DNA from: an uncultured Pseudomonadota bacterium
Lineage (GTDB): Bacteria; Pseudomonadota; Gammaproteobacteria; Methylococcales; Methylomonadaceae
Direction: 5' to 3'
Length of the DNA stretch: 5,037 nt
Assembly: GCA_903931355.1 (NCBI GenBank)
Contig: CAIZCB010000062.1
Location: 1 to 5,037, forward strand
Part shown: positions 1-5,037 of the stretch, in pieces
How positions within the stretch are numbered: the first letter of the stretch is position 1
How the letters are laid out: each line of letters begins with the position of its first letter
Translations under genes and position numbers: made by a program
Notes under the pieces: model-generated
The model's input: the letters and a program-made list of their open reading frames with translations, nothing else
Database searches by the model: none
Told to the model about the DNA's origin: nothing

Positions 1-695
1 TGCTGAACCTGCAAAAAACCGCGCCAGTTAAGTTTGAAATTATCGCGGTCAATCTCGACCAAAAACAACCGGGATTTCCTGAAGATGTGTTACCAGCCTA
101 TCTACAATCGATAGCCGTGCCGTATCACATCATTGAACACGACACCTACAGCATCGTTAAACGCATCATCCCCGAAGGCAAAACCACTTGCAGCCTGTGT
201 TCTCGCTTACGTCGTGGCACTTTGTACGCTTTCGCCAAAGAACACAACATCACCAAAATCGCCTTAGGCCATCATCGTGATGACATTATGGAAACCTTTT
301 TCCTCAATATGTTCTACGCCGGCAAACTCAAAGCCATGCCACCAAAACTACTGAGCGATGACAAACAAAACATCATCATCCGCCCACTCGCCTATTGCCG
401 CGAAAAAGACATCAACCGCTTTTCGGCCTTTAAAAAATTCCCGATTATTCCTTGTAACCTCTGCGGTTCACAAGAAAATCTACAACGGGTGGCAATGAAA
501 AAAATGCTAACCGCATGGGATAAACAATTCCCAGGTCGCTTAGAAACCATTTTTTCCAGTTTGCAAAATATCGCCCCATCACAAATGGCCGACACGCAAT
601 TATTTGATTTTATAGGCTTAAAACGCGATCCAGATGCGGCGACAAATTCGCGCACCAGTTCCGACGAGCCAGGCCTTGATATTCTTGAACGCTAA
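1..695 (+). CDS. ttcA: tRNA 2-thiocytidine(32) synthetase TtcA, 5' end outside the window
   Basis: TtcA is a cytoplasmic PP-loop ATPase carrying an [4Fe-4S] cluster; it converts cytidine 32 of certain tRNAs to 2-thiocytidine. The reading frame is already open at base 3, so the gene begins upstream; a GTG at 87 is an internal valine. About 230 residues are visible, against roughly 311 in the E. coli enzyme, so the N-terminal part with the SGGKDS PP-loop is missing only because of the window edge. Visible family signatures are the [19 protein letters not shown] stretch just after the left edge, the [11 protein letters not shown] cysteine pair (codons at 189 and 198), the LGHHRDD motif (264-284) and the [10 protein letters not shown] pair (cysteines at 453 and 462). 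The known cluster ligands are the first cysteine pair plus one cysteine of the second. The C-terminal tail after LFDFIGLKR is short and differs from E. coli. No frameshift is seen. The identification is close to certain. Confidence 0.97.
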   Translation, partial: LNLQKTAPVKFEIIAVNLDQKQPGFPEDVLPAYLQSIAVPYHIIEHDTYSIVKRIIPEGKTTCSLCSRLRRGTLYAFAKEHNITKIALGHHRDDIMETFFLNMFYAGKLKAMPPKLLSDDKQNIIIRPLAYCREKDINRFSAFKKFPIIPCNLCGSQENLQRVAMKKMLTAWDKQFPGRLETIFSSLQNIAPSQMADTQLFDFIGLKRDPDAATNSRTSSDEPGLDILER

Positions 696-697
696 GC

Positions 698-725
698 TTG
701 ACAAAAGCCTCGAATTCCTTATAAT
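698..725 (+). promoter_or_regulatory. Sigma70 promoter of tRNA-Leu, exact consensus hexamers
   Basis: A TTGACA -35 box (698-703) and a TATAAT -10 box (720-725) are separated by 16 bp, so both hexamers match the sigma70 consensus exactly. Transcription should start near 732, a few bases before the mature tRNA 5' end at 739. The -35 box starts only 2 bases after the ttcA stop codon, so the tRNA has its own promoter fitted tightly behind the coding sequence. Such strong promoters are typical of stable RNA genes. The start site itself is inferred. Confidence 0.88.
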
Positions 726-738
726 TAGCGGTTCTGGA

Positions 739-825
739 GCCTCGGTGGCGAAATAGGTAGACGCACGGGACTTAAAATCCCGCGGTGGTGACACCGTACC
801 GGTTCGATTCCGGTCTGAGGCACCA
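739..825 (+). tRNA. tRNA-Leu, anticodon UAA
   Basis: This is a class II tRNA that reads UUA (and UUG by wobble) leucine codons. The full cloverleaf can be drawn: acceptor stem GCCTCGG (739-745) with CTGAGGC (815-821), including one G-T pair; D-stem GCG/CGC (748-750/762-764); anticodon stem CGGGA/TCCCG (766-770/778-782) around loop CTTAAAA with anticodon TAA at 773-775; a long variable arm CGGTG-GTGA-CACCG (783-796), diagnostic of Leu/Ser/Tyr tRNAs; T-stem ACCGG/CCGGT (798-802/810-814) with loop TTCGATT. The discriminator base is A822 and CCA is encoded at 823-825. Position 32 is C. It lies alone between its own promoter and terminator. Confidence 0.98.
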
Positions 826-837
826 TACAAAATCCAG

Positions 838-877
838 AAAAAACCCGCTAAGTTATCTGACTTAGCGGGTTTTTTTA
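838..877 (+). terminator. Rho-independent terminator after tRNA-Leu, possibly bidirectional
   Basis: A perfect 12-bp stem is formed by AAACCCGCTAAG (841-852) and CTTAGCGGGTTT (861-872) around an 8-base loop, and is followed by Ts running to 876. It sits 13 bases after the tRNA 3' end and closes the tRNA unit. Because the left arm is preceded by As (838-840), the same hairpin also presents a T-tract on the opposite strand, so it could stop transcription from either side. Nothing convergent is visible here that would need the reverse activity. Confidence 0.92.
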
Positions 878-883
878 TGCCTA

Positions 884-912
884 TTGATAACCTATCAAAA
901 AATCGCTAAATA
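884..912 (+). promoter_or_regulatory. Possible leftover hsdM promoter with a TTGATA/TATCAA dyad
   Basis: TTGATA (884-889) lies 17 bp from TAAATA (907-912), a weak sigma70-like pair upstream of the truncated hsdM start at 926. The first hexamer is also one arm of a 6-bp dyad, TTGATA-ACC-TATCAA (884-898), which could be an operator or a chance AT-rich inverted repeat. No clear Shine-Dalgarno sequence lies between it and the ATG. This is inference from position and pattern only. Confidence 0.25.
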
Positions 913-925
913 AAACTAAAACGAC

Positions 926-1075
926 ATGGCTCAACTAGAAAATATCGAAGCAATCGAAAAACGCTTGTGGAAAGCAGCTGATACATTACGCAGCAACTCC
1001 GAACTCGCCAGCAACGAATACTTTCTGCCTGTCAACGGTGCAAAATCTCAAAGAGGCTGTCGAGAAAAAACTTAA
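926..1075 (+). pseudogene. hsdM: Truncated hsdM: N-terminal 36 codons of a type I methyltransferase subunit
   Basis: From ATG 926 the frame reads [19 protein letters not shown] and continues to NEYFLPV, which I recognise as the conserved N-terminus of type I restriction-modification DNA methyltransferase subunits (HsdM). In those proteins the stretch normally continues into a MGLIFLRHA-like segment of the N-terminal helical domain. Here the match stops after Val36 (codon 1031-1033); 13 unrelated residues follow, read out of frame through hsdR sequence, and a TAA ends the frame at 1073-1075. The S-adenosylmethionine-binding and NPPF/NPPY catalytic motifs are all missing, so no methyltransferase can be made. 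At 49 codons the frame is easily overlooked. It lies 49 bases after the tRNA terminator. Confidence 0.85.
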
Positions 1076-1565
1076 CCAGTTGCTATTACAAAATCCGCTA
1101 CGCACTGATTTTCAAAACCATTACCAACAGTTGGTTGAGGGATACAACCAAGAAAAAGACCGCGTGACGATTGAAAAAACTTTCGCTGATTTAATGAATT
1201 TGGTTAAGGCAATGGATGATGAGGGGCAACGCGCAGCTCGTGAGAATTTAACTGAAGAATCGCTGGTGGTGTTTGATTTACTGCTGAAACCCGATCCAAA
1301 TAAAAAAGATATTGAACGGATTAAAAAAGTTGCGGTTGAGTTGTTGGCTACGCTCAAGGCTGAGCGTTTAAAAATCGATAATTGGCGTGATAAAGAAGCC
1401 AGCCGCGATGCGGTGAAACAGCAAATCCACGACTTTTTGTACGATGATACAACTGGGCTACCGGTTGACGATTACAGCGAAGCAGAAATCGAAACCTTGA
1501 CCGAAAATGTGTTTTCGCATGTTTATCGGGCTTATCCGACCGTCCCCTCGCCTATCTACCATTGA
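1034..1565 (+). pseudogene. hsdR: 3' remnant of hsdR: C-terminal domain of a type I restriction subunit
   Basis: About 175 codons remain open in a frame shifted relative to the hsdM fragment, from around 1034-1038 to TGA at 1563-1565. The sequence is a charged helical region with landmarks [50 protein letters not shown] and a natural-looking end, HVYRAYPTVPSP. This matches the C-terminal helical domain of HsdR proteins (the DUF3387/T1RH-like_C type), which in complete enzymes follows the endonuclease and two RecA-like motor domains. Those catalytic domains are absent, so the fragment cannot cut or translocate DNA. The GTG at 1038 lies at the fusion point and has no ribosome binding site, so it is unlikely to be a true start. 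There are no internal stops or frameshifts, which suggests a recent loss or some residual constraint. No separate function should be assumed. Confidence 0.88.
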
Positions 1566-1603
1566 TGCAATAAGTGACAACAATTGACTACTAAATCCCA
1601 TCG

Positions 1604-1630
1604 AAAAACCCGCAAAGCTTTGGCAGTTTT
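1604..1630. repeat. Imperfect terminator-like dyad upstream of sucA
   Basis: AAAAACCCGCAAAG (1604-1617) followed by CTTTGGCAGTTTT (1618-1630) resembles a G+C hairpin flanked by A and T tracts. The outer AAAAC/GTTTT arms and the inner CAAAG/CTTTG arms pair, but the three central positions (CCG against GCA) do not, and the inner palindrome leaves little room for a loop. It could be a decayed terminator of the former hsd operon or an operator-like palindrome. Its left arm differs by only one base from the left arm of the tRNA terminator at 839-852. Functional termination is doubtful. Confidence 0.3.
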
Positions 1631-1648
1631 AATCCCTACTGCTACCAT
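1620..1648 (+). promoter_or_regulatory. Candidate sigma70 promoter of sucAB
   Basis: TTGGCA (1620-1625, 5 of 6 consensus bases) and TACCAT (1643-1648, 4 of 6) are spaced by 17 bp and would start transcription near 1655, giving a leader of about 24 nt before the sucA ATG at 1679. It is the best-spaced pair I found in the 113-bp gap between the hsdR stop and sucA. It overlaps the right arm of the imperfect dyad at 1604-1630, so a regulator binding there could block it; that is inference. Confidence 0.42.
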
Positions 1649-1678
1649 AGCCACTACCCGCTAAATTTGGATATTCGC

Positions 1679-4498
1679 ATGAGCGATTTGTTGACGCTAT
1701 TTAAAGAAACTTCTGCCTTGTATGGCGGCAATGCCAGCTATGTTGAATATCTCTACGAGCAATATCTAAATAACCCCGATTCGGTCGAAACTAGCTGGAA
1801 ACTGCGCTTTGATGCGATTCACGCCGGTGCAACCGAAGACACCCCTCACAGCCTCATCATCAACCATTTTGAACGACTGGCCATCAACGAACCGGGCCGT
1901 TTGGCGCGAATGCAAGGCTTTACCGAGCACAGCGTTAAGAAACACTCGGCTGTCGCTGGCTTAATCAATCATTACCGCGTCAAAGGCCACCATATTGCCC
2001 GTAACAATCCGCTCGGCAAATCCATCACTATCCCCGCCGATTTAGAGCCAAGTTATTACGGTTTAACCGAAGCCGATATGAATACGCTGTTTGATACGGG
2101 CGGTTTGTGCGGGGTTGATCGTTTGCCGTTACAGCAAATTATCGAAACCCTTAACGCGATTTACTGCGGCAGCGTTGGCAGTGAATACATGCACATCATC
2201 GATAGCGAAGCCAAATCTTGGATTAAAGACAAACTGGAAGGCGCGAAACCGAATTTTGCCAGCCACAGCGAAAAACGGCTTTGGCTATTGAAACAGCTCA
2301 CCGCCGCTGAAAGTTTTGAACGCTTTTTACACCGTAAATATGTTGGCCAGAAACGCTTTTCTTTAGAAGGCAGCGAGTCGTTGATTGTGATTCTCGATGA
2401 AATCATTCAACGTGCTGGCGAAACCAAGGTTAAAGAAATGGTGCTGGGCATGGCTCATCGTGGCCGTTTGAATGTGTTGGTTAATATCATGGGCAAAAGC
2501 CCAGCGGCCTTGTTTGGCGAGTTTGAAGGCACCCATACCTCAACCCCCGGCGCGATTACTGGCGATGTTAAATATCACATGGGTTTTTCGTCCAATATTG
2601 CCACCCCAGGCGGTGCGATTCATTTAACGTTGGCGTTTAATCCGTCTCACTTGGAGATTATCAATCCGGTAGTCGAAGGCTCGGTAAAAGCCCGTCAGGA
2701 TGCATTAAACGATCAAGGCATTAATCAAATTTTGCCGGTTTTAATCCACGGTGATGCGGCGTTTGCTGGTCAAGGTATCGTGATGGAAACCTTAAATATG
2801 TCGGAAACCCGCGCTTTTAATACCGGCGGCACCGTGCATATTGTGATTAACAATCAAATCGGCTTTACCACCAGCAACCCCTTCGATGCTCGCTCAACCC
2901 TGTATTGCACTGATGTCGCCAAAATGATTCAAGCGCCAGTGTTTCATGTTAATGGCGATGATCCAGAAGCGGTAGTGTTTGTCAGTCAATTGGCGATGGA
3001 CTATCGGATGAAGTTCAACAAAGACGTGGTAATTGACCTAATTTGCTATCGTCGTCACGGTCATAATGAAGCCGATGAACCAGCGGCAACCCAGCCGATG
3101 ATGTATCAAAAAATCGACCAACTGCAAACTACCCGCCAGTTATATGCCCAAAAATTAATCAATGACGGCGTTATCAATGAAGTTGAAGTTCAGCAGATTG
3201 AACAAAATTATTTAGAGCAACTGAAAACCGGTGAAGTGGTTTCAAGACCGATTATTAACGATGGTAATCGCTATTCTTATTCACAACGCTGGGAACGGTT
3301 TTTAAACAAACAATGGGACGAGCCTTCTAACACTGCTGTCGAATTGAACAAGCTGCGCCTTTGTAACCAACGCCTGCAAGTGTTCCCCGAAGGTTTTGTT
3401 TTGCATCCACGCGTTGCCAAAGTGATGGCAGATCGCCAGAAAATGACTGATGGCGAATTGCCGCTGGATTGGGGCTATGGCGAAAACATGGCTTACGCGA
3501 CCTTATTGCTGGAAGGCTATAACTTGCGGATGAGCGGCCAAGACGTTGGACGCGGCACCTTTTCACATCGCCACGTTATCTTACAAGGCCAAAGCAACGG
3601 CCAATGCTACCTGCCGTTGAAATATCTCAGCCCCGATCAAGGCAAGCCGCAAATTTTCAATTCGCTGTTATCCGAAGCTGGGGTTTTAGGCTTTGAATAT
3701 GGCTACAGCGCCACCGAGCCGAATACTTTAGTGATTTGGGAAGCGCAATTTGGTGACTTTGCCAATGGCGCGCAAGTGGTGATTGATCAATTCATCAGCT
3801 CTGGCGAAACCAAATGGGGCAAGCTCAGCGGCTTAGTGATGTTCTTGCCACACGGTTTTGAAGGTCAAGGCCCAGAACATTCATCAGCGCGTTTGGAGCG
3901 TTATCTGCAACTGTGTGCCGACCAAAACATTCAAGTCTGCGTCCCCACCACACCGGCGCAGATTTTCCATTTACTGCGTCGGCAATTACTGCGCGAATAC
4001 CGCAAACCGTTAATCGTGATGACGCCCAAAAGCTTGCTGCGGCATAAATTGGCGGTTTCTAGCTTAAATGATTTAACTGCTGGCGAATTTTTACCGGTGA
4101 TTGGCGAAATTGACCCTATCCAGCCGGAGCAAGTCACCCGCTTGGTACTATGCAGCGGCAAGGTTTACTACGATTTATTGGAAACCCGCCGCCAAGATGA
4201 TTTAAAACACATCGCGATTGTGCGGATTGAACAGCTTTATCCATTCCCTGTGGCACATTTCAAACGTGAAATTAGCCAATATCCGAATCTGCAAGACATT
4301 GTTTGGTGTCAGGAAGAACCGAAAAATCAAGGTGCGTGGTATCAAAGCCGCCACCATTTTGTTGATAATATTGATAACGGCATCAGCTTGAGCTATGCCG
4401 GTCGTGTTGCCTCGGCTGCTCCTGCGGTTGGCAATTACAAAACCCATCAAAACGAACAACGCGCCGTGGTCAACAGCGCCCTTTACGGCAACAGCTAA
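1679..4498 (+). CDS. sucA: 2-oxoglutarate dehydrogenase E1 component SucA
   Basis: SucA is the thiamine diphosphate (ThDP)-dependent decarboxylase of the cytoplasmic 2-oxoglutarate dehydrogenase complex of the TCA cycle; it passes the succinyl group to the lipoyl arm of SucB. The protein is 939 residues, against 933 in E. coli, and aligns throughout. In order: an N-terminal E1o segment (about 10-50, YVEYLYEQYLNNPDSV); the ThDP domain (about 190-515) with His260 in MAHRGRLN, His300 in YHMGFSS and the cofactor motif from GDAA (Gly358-Asp359) to NN (391-392); a transketolase-type pyrimidine domain (about 590-785) with LPHGFEGQGPEHSSARLE, its first His being residue 725; and a C-terminal domain with VWCQEEPKNQGAW. 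I chose ATG 1679 over the in-frame TTG at 1667 because it gives the usual MSDLL-like start; a weak GGA (1669-1671) lies 7 nt upstream. sucB follows after 9 nt. The gene is intact. Confidence 0.98.
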   Translation: MSDLLTLFKETSALYGGNASYVEYLYEQYLNNPDSVETSWKLRFDAIHAGATEDTPHSLIINHFERLAINEPGRLARMQGFTEHSVKKHSAVAGLINHYRVKGHHIARNNPLGKSITIPADLEPSYYGLTEADMNTLFDTGGLCGVDRLPLQQIIETLNAIYCGSVGSEYMHIIDSEAKSWIKDKLEGAKPNFASHSEKRLWLLKQLTAAESFERFLHRKYVGQKRFSLEGSESLIVILDEIIQRAGETKVKEMVLGMAHRGRLNVLVNIMGKSPAALFGEFEGTHTSTPGAITGDVKYHMGFSSNIATPGGAIHLTLAFNPSHLEIINPVVEGSVKARQDALNDQGINQILPVLIHGDAAFAGQGIVMETLNMSETRAFNTGGTVHIVINNQIGFTTSNPFDARSTLYCTDVAKMIQAPVFHVNGDDPEAVVFVSQLAMDYRMKFNKDVVIDLICYRRHGHNEADEPAATQPMMYQKIDQLQTTRQLYAQKLINDGVINEVEVQQIEQNYLEQLKTGEVVSRPIINDGNRYSYSQRWERFLNKQWDEPSNTAVELNKLRLCNQRLQVFPEGFVLHPRVAKVMADRQKMTDGELPLDWGYGENMAYATLLLEGYNLRMSGQDVGRGTFSHRHVILQGQSNGQCYLPLKYLSPDQGKPQIFNSLLSEAGVLGFEYGYSATEPNTLVIWEAQFGDFANGAQVVIDQFISSGETKWGKLSGLVMFLPHGFEGQGPEHSSARLERYLQLCADQNIQVCVPTTPAQIFHLLRRQLLREYRKPLIVMTPKSLLRHKLAVSSLNDLTAGEFLPVIGEIDPIQPEQVTRLVLCSGKVYYDLLETRRQDDLKHIAIVRIEQLYPFPVAHFKREISQYPNLQDIVWCQEEPKNQGAWYQSRHHFVDNIDNGISLSYAGRVASAAPAVGNYKTHQNEQRAVVNSALYGNS

Positions 4499-4501
4499 GG
4501 A
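4497..4501 (+). promoter_or_regulatory. sucB ribosome binding site overlapping the sucA stop codon
   Basis: AAGGA begins within the sucA TAA stop (4496-4498) and lies 6 nt before the sucB ATG at 4508. It fixes the sucB start and implies that both genes are read from one transcript, possibly with translational coupling. It is a better site than the weak one in front of sucA. Confidence 0.8.
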
Positions 4502-4507
4502 AAAAAC

Positions 4508-5037
4508 ATGAGTTTAGATATTCTGGTTCCCGTTCTTCCCGAATCAGTCAGCGATGCGACTTTGGTGGTTTGGCATAAAAAAACCGGCGATTGGGTTAAT
4601 GAAGGCGATAACTTGGCTGACCTTGAAACCGATAAAGTGATTTTAGAAGTCCCTGCCCCGCACTCTGGGATTTTGCAAAGCATCCAGATTCAAGGTGGCG
4701 AAGTAGTCGTTAGCGGTCAAGTGTTGGCGCAATTAGAGATTCAACAACAGCAACAAGCTAAAACTGTCGCTAAAGACGAGCCGACTTTAAGCCCTTCGGT
4801 ACGGCGCTTGGTAGCTGAAACTGAGGTTGATCCCAATGCGATTAGCGGCTCTGGCAAACATGGCCGGATTTTAAAAGCCGATGTGGAAGATTATTTAAGC
4901 AAACAACAAACCACCGCCAACACCAGTTTACGCGCTGAACAACGAGTACCAATGACTCGTCTCCGCGCTAAAGTGGCAGAACGCTTGTTACAAGCGCAAC
5001 AAAACGCAGCGATGTTGACCACCTTTAATGAGGTCAA
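4508..5037 (+). CDS. sucB: Dihydrolipoyl succinyltransferase E2 component SucB, 3' end outside the window
   Basis: SucB forms the core of the 2-oxoglutarate dehydrogenase complex. Its swinging lipoyl arm takes the succinyl group from SucA, the catalytic domain transfers it to CoA, and E3 then reoxidises the arm. The first 176 residues are visible (about 405 in E. coli). The lipoyl domain spans about 1-78, with the lipoylated Lys43 in ETDKVILEVPAP. A short glutamine-rich linker (five Gln, 79-83) leads to the peripheral-subunit-binding domain at about 94-130 (LSPSVRRLV to GRILKADVEDYL), which holds E3 and E1. A second short linker is followed by the start of the catalytic domain at 146 (RVPMTRLR, then AMLTTFNEV). 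RVPMTRLR begins nearer the N-terminus than in E. coli SucB as I recall it, because both linkers are short. The active-site His/Asp lie beyond the edge. A gene for E3 (lpd) might follow, but is not visible. Confidence 0.97.
   Translation, partial: MSLDILVPVLPESVSDATLVVWHKKTGDWVNEGDNLADLETDKVILEVPAPHSGILQSIQIQGGEVVVSGQVLAQLEIQQQQQAKTVAKDEPTLSPSVRRLVAETEVDPNAISGSGKHGRILKADVEDYLSKQQTTANTSLRAEQRVPMTRLRAKVAERLLQAQQNAAMLTTFNEV

Noticed and set aside
87..695. GTG at 87 as the ttcA start
   Set aside because: The same frame is open to the left edge and encodes conserved TtcA sequence ([19 protein letters not shown]) across this codon, so it is an internal valine.
618..830. Open frame on the minus strand across the tRNA gene, containing NRTGTVSPPRDFKSRAS
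   Set aside because: This peptide is the antisense translation of the tRNA-Leu gene, a familiar false protein in annotations. It overlaps tRNA-Leu and the end of ttcA and has no support of its own.
1667..1678. TTG at 1667 as the sucA start
   Set aside because: It adds only MDIR before a good ATG at 1679, has no better ribosome binding site, and the ATG gives an N-terminus of usual SucA length.
1566..1678. Search for a copy of the tRNA-Leu 3' end as an attachment site downstream of the hsd remnant
   Set aside because: No match to the T-arm or acceptor sequence of the tRNA was found, and there is no integrase, so a classical tRNA-integrated island is not supported.
2091..4459. Several open frames of 66-85 codons inside sucA on both strands
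   Set aside because: They lie wholly within a strongly conserved coding sequence, show no recognisable domains and have no plausible translation signals; they are by-products of sucA codon usage.
4495..4683. Minus-strand frame over the start of sucB
   Set aside because: It is antisense to the conserved lipoyl domain of SucB and has no recognisable protein features.
1..5037. CRISPR array, transposon ends, riboswitch or intact novel defence system
   Set aside because: No regularly spaced repeats, transposase frames, terminal inverted repeats or long structured leaders are seen. The window is accounted for by housekeeping genes, one tRNA unit and the hsd remnant.

Overview
The window comes from a bacterial chromosome, most likely a gammaproteobacterium of moderate, slightly AT-leaning composition. 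TtcA, SucA and SucB all read closely like the Escherichia coli proteins, and the tRNA-Leu gene encodes its own CCA end. The genus cannot be fixed from the sequence; a methanotroph-type lineage (Methylococcales) or a neighbouring order is a weak guess.

Layout: (1) 1-695, the 3' three quarters of ttcA, a tRNA thiolation enzyme, on the + strand. (2) 698-877, a self-contained tRNA unit: a sigma70 promoter matching the consensus in both hexamers, tRNA-Leu(UAA) and a strong intrinsic terminator. (3) 926-1565, the remains of a type I restriction-modification locus: the first 36 codons of hsdM are joined directly, out of frame, to the last ~175 codons of hsdR. The rest of hsdM, all of hsdS and most of hsdR are missing. 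(4) 1566-1678, a short intergenic region with a plausible sucA promoter and a terminator-like imperfect dyad. (5) 1679-4498, complete sucA (E1 of 2-oxoglutarate dehydrogenase), followed after 9 nt by (6) sucB (E2), which runs off the right edge at 5037.

Function: sucA and sucB form a co-transcribed pair encoding two components of the TCA-cycle 2-oxoglutarate dehydrogenase complex. ttcA and the tRNA gene belong to translation. The hsd remnant is unrelated to both and looks like a degraded defence locus caught between two housekeeping blocks.

I found no intact novel system. The most informative item is the hsdM-hsdR deletion scar: one fusion point, with a long undamaged hsdR tail, suggests one fairly recent internal deletion. 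No CRISPR array, transposase, integrase or complete mobile element is visible.
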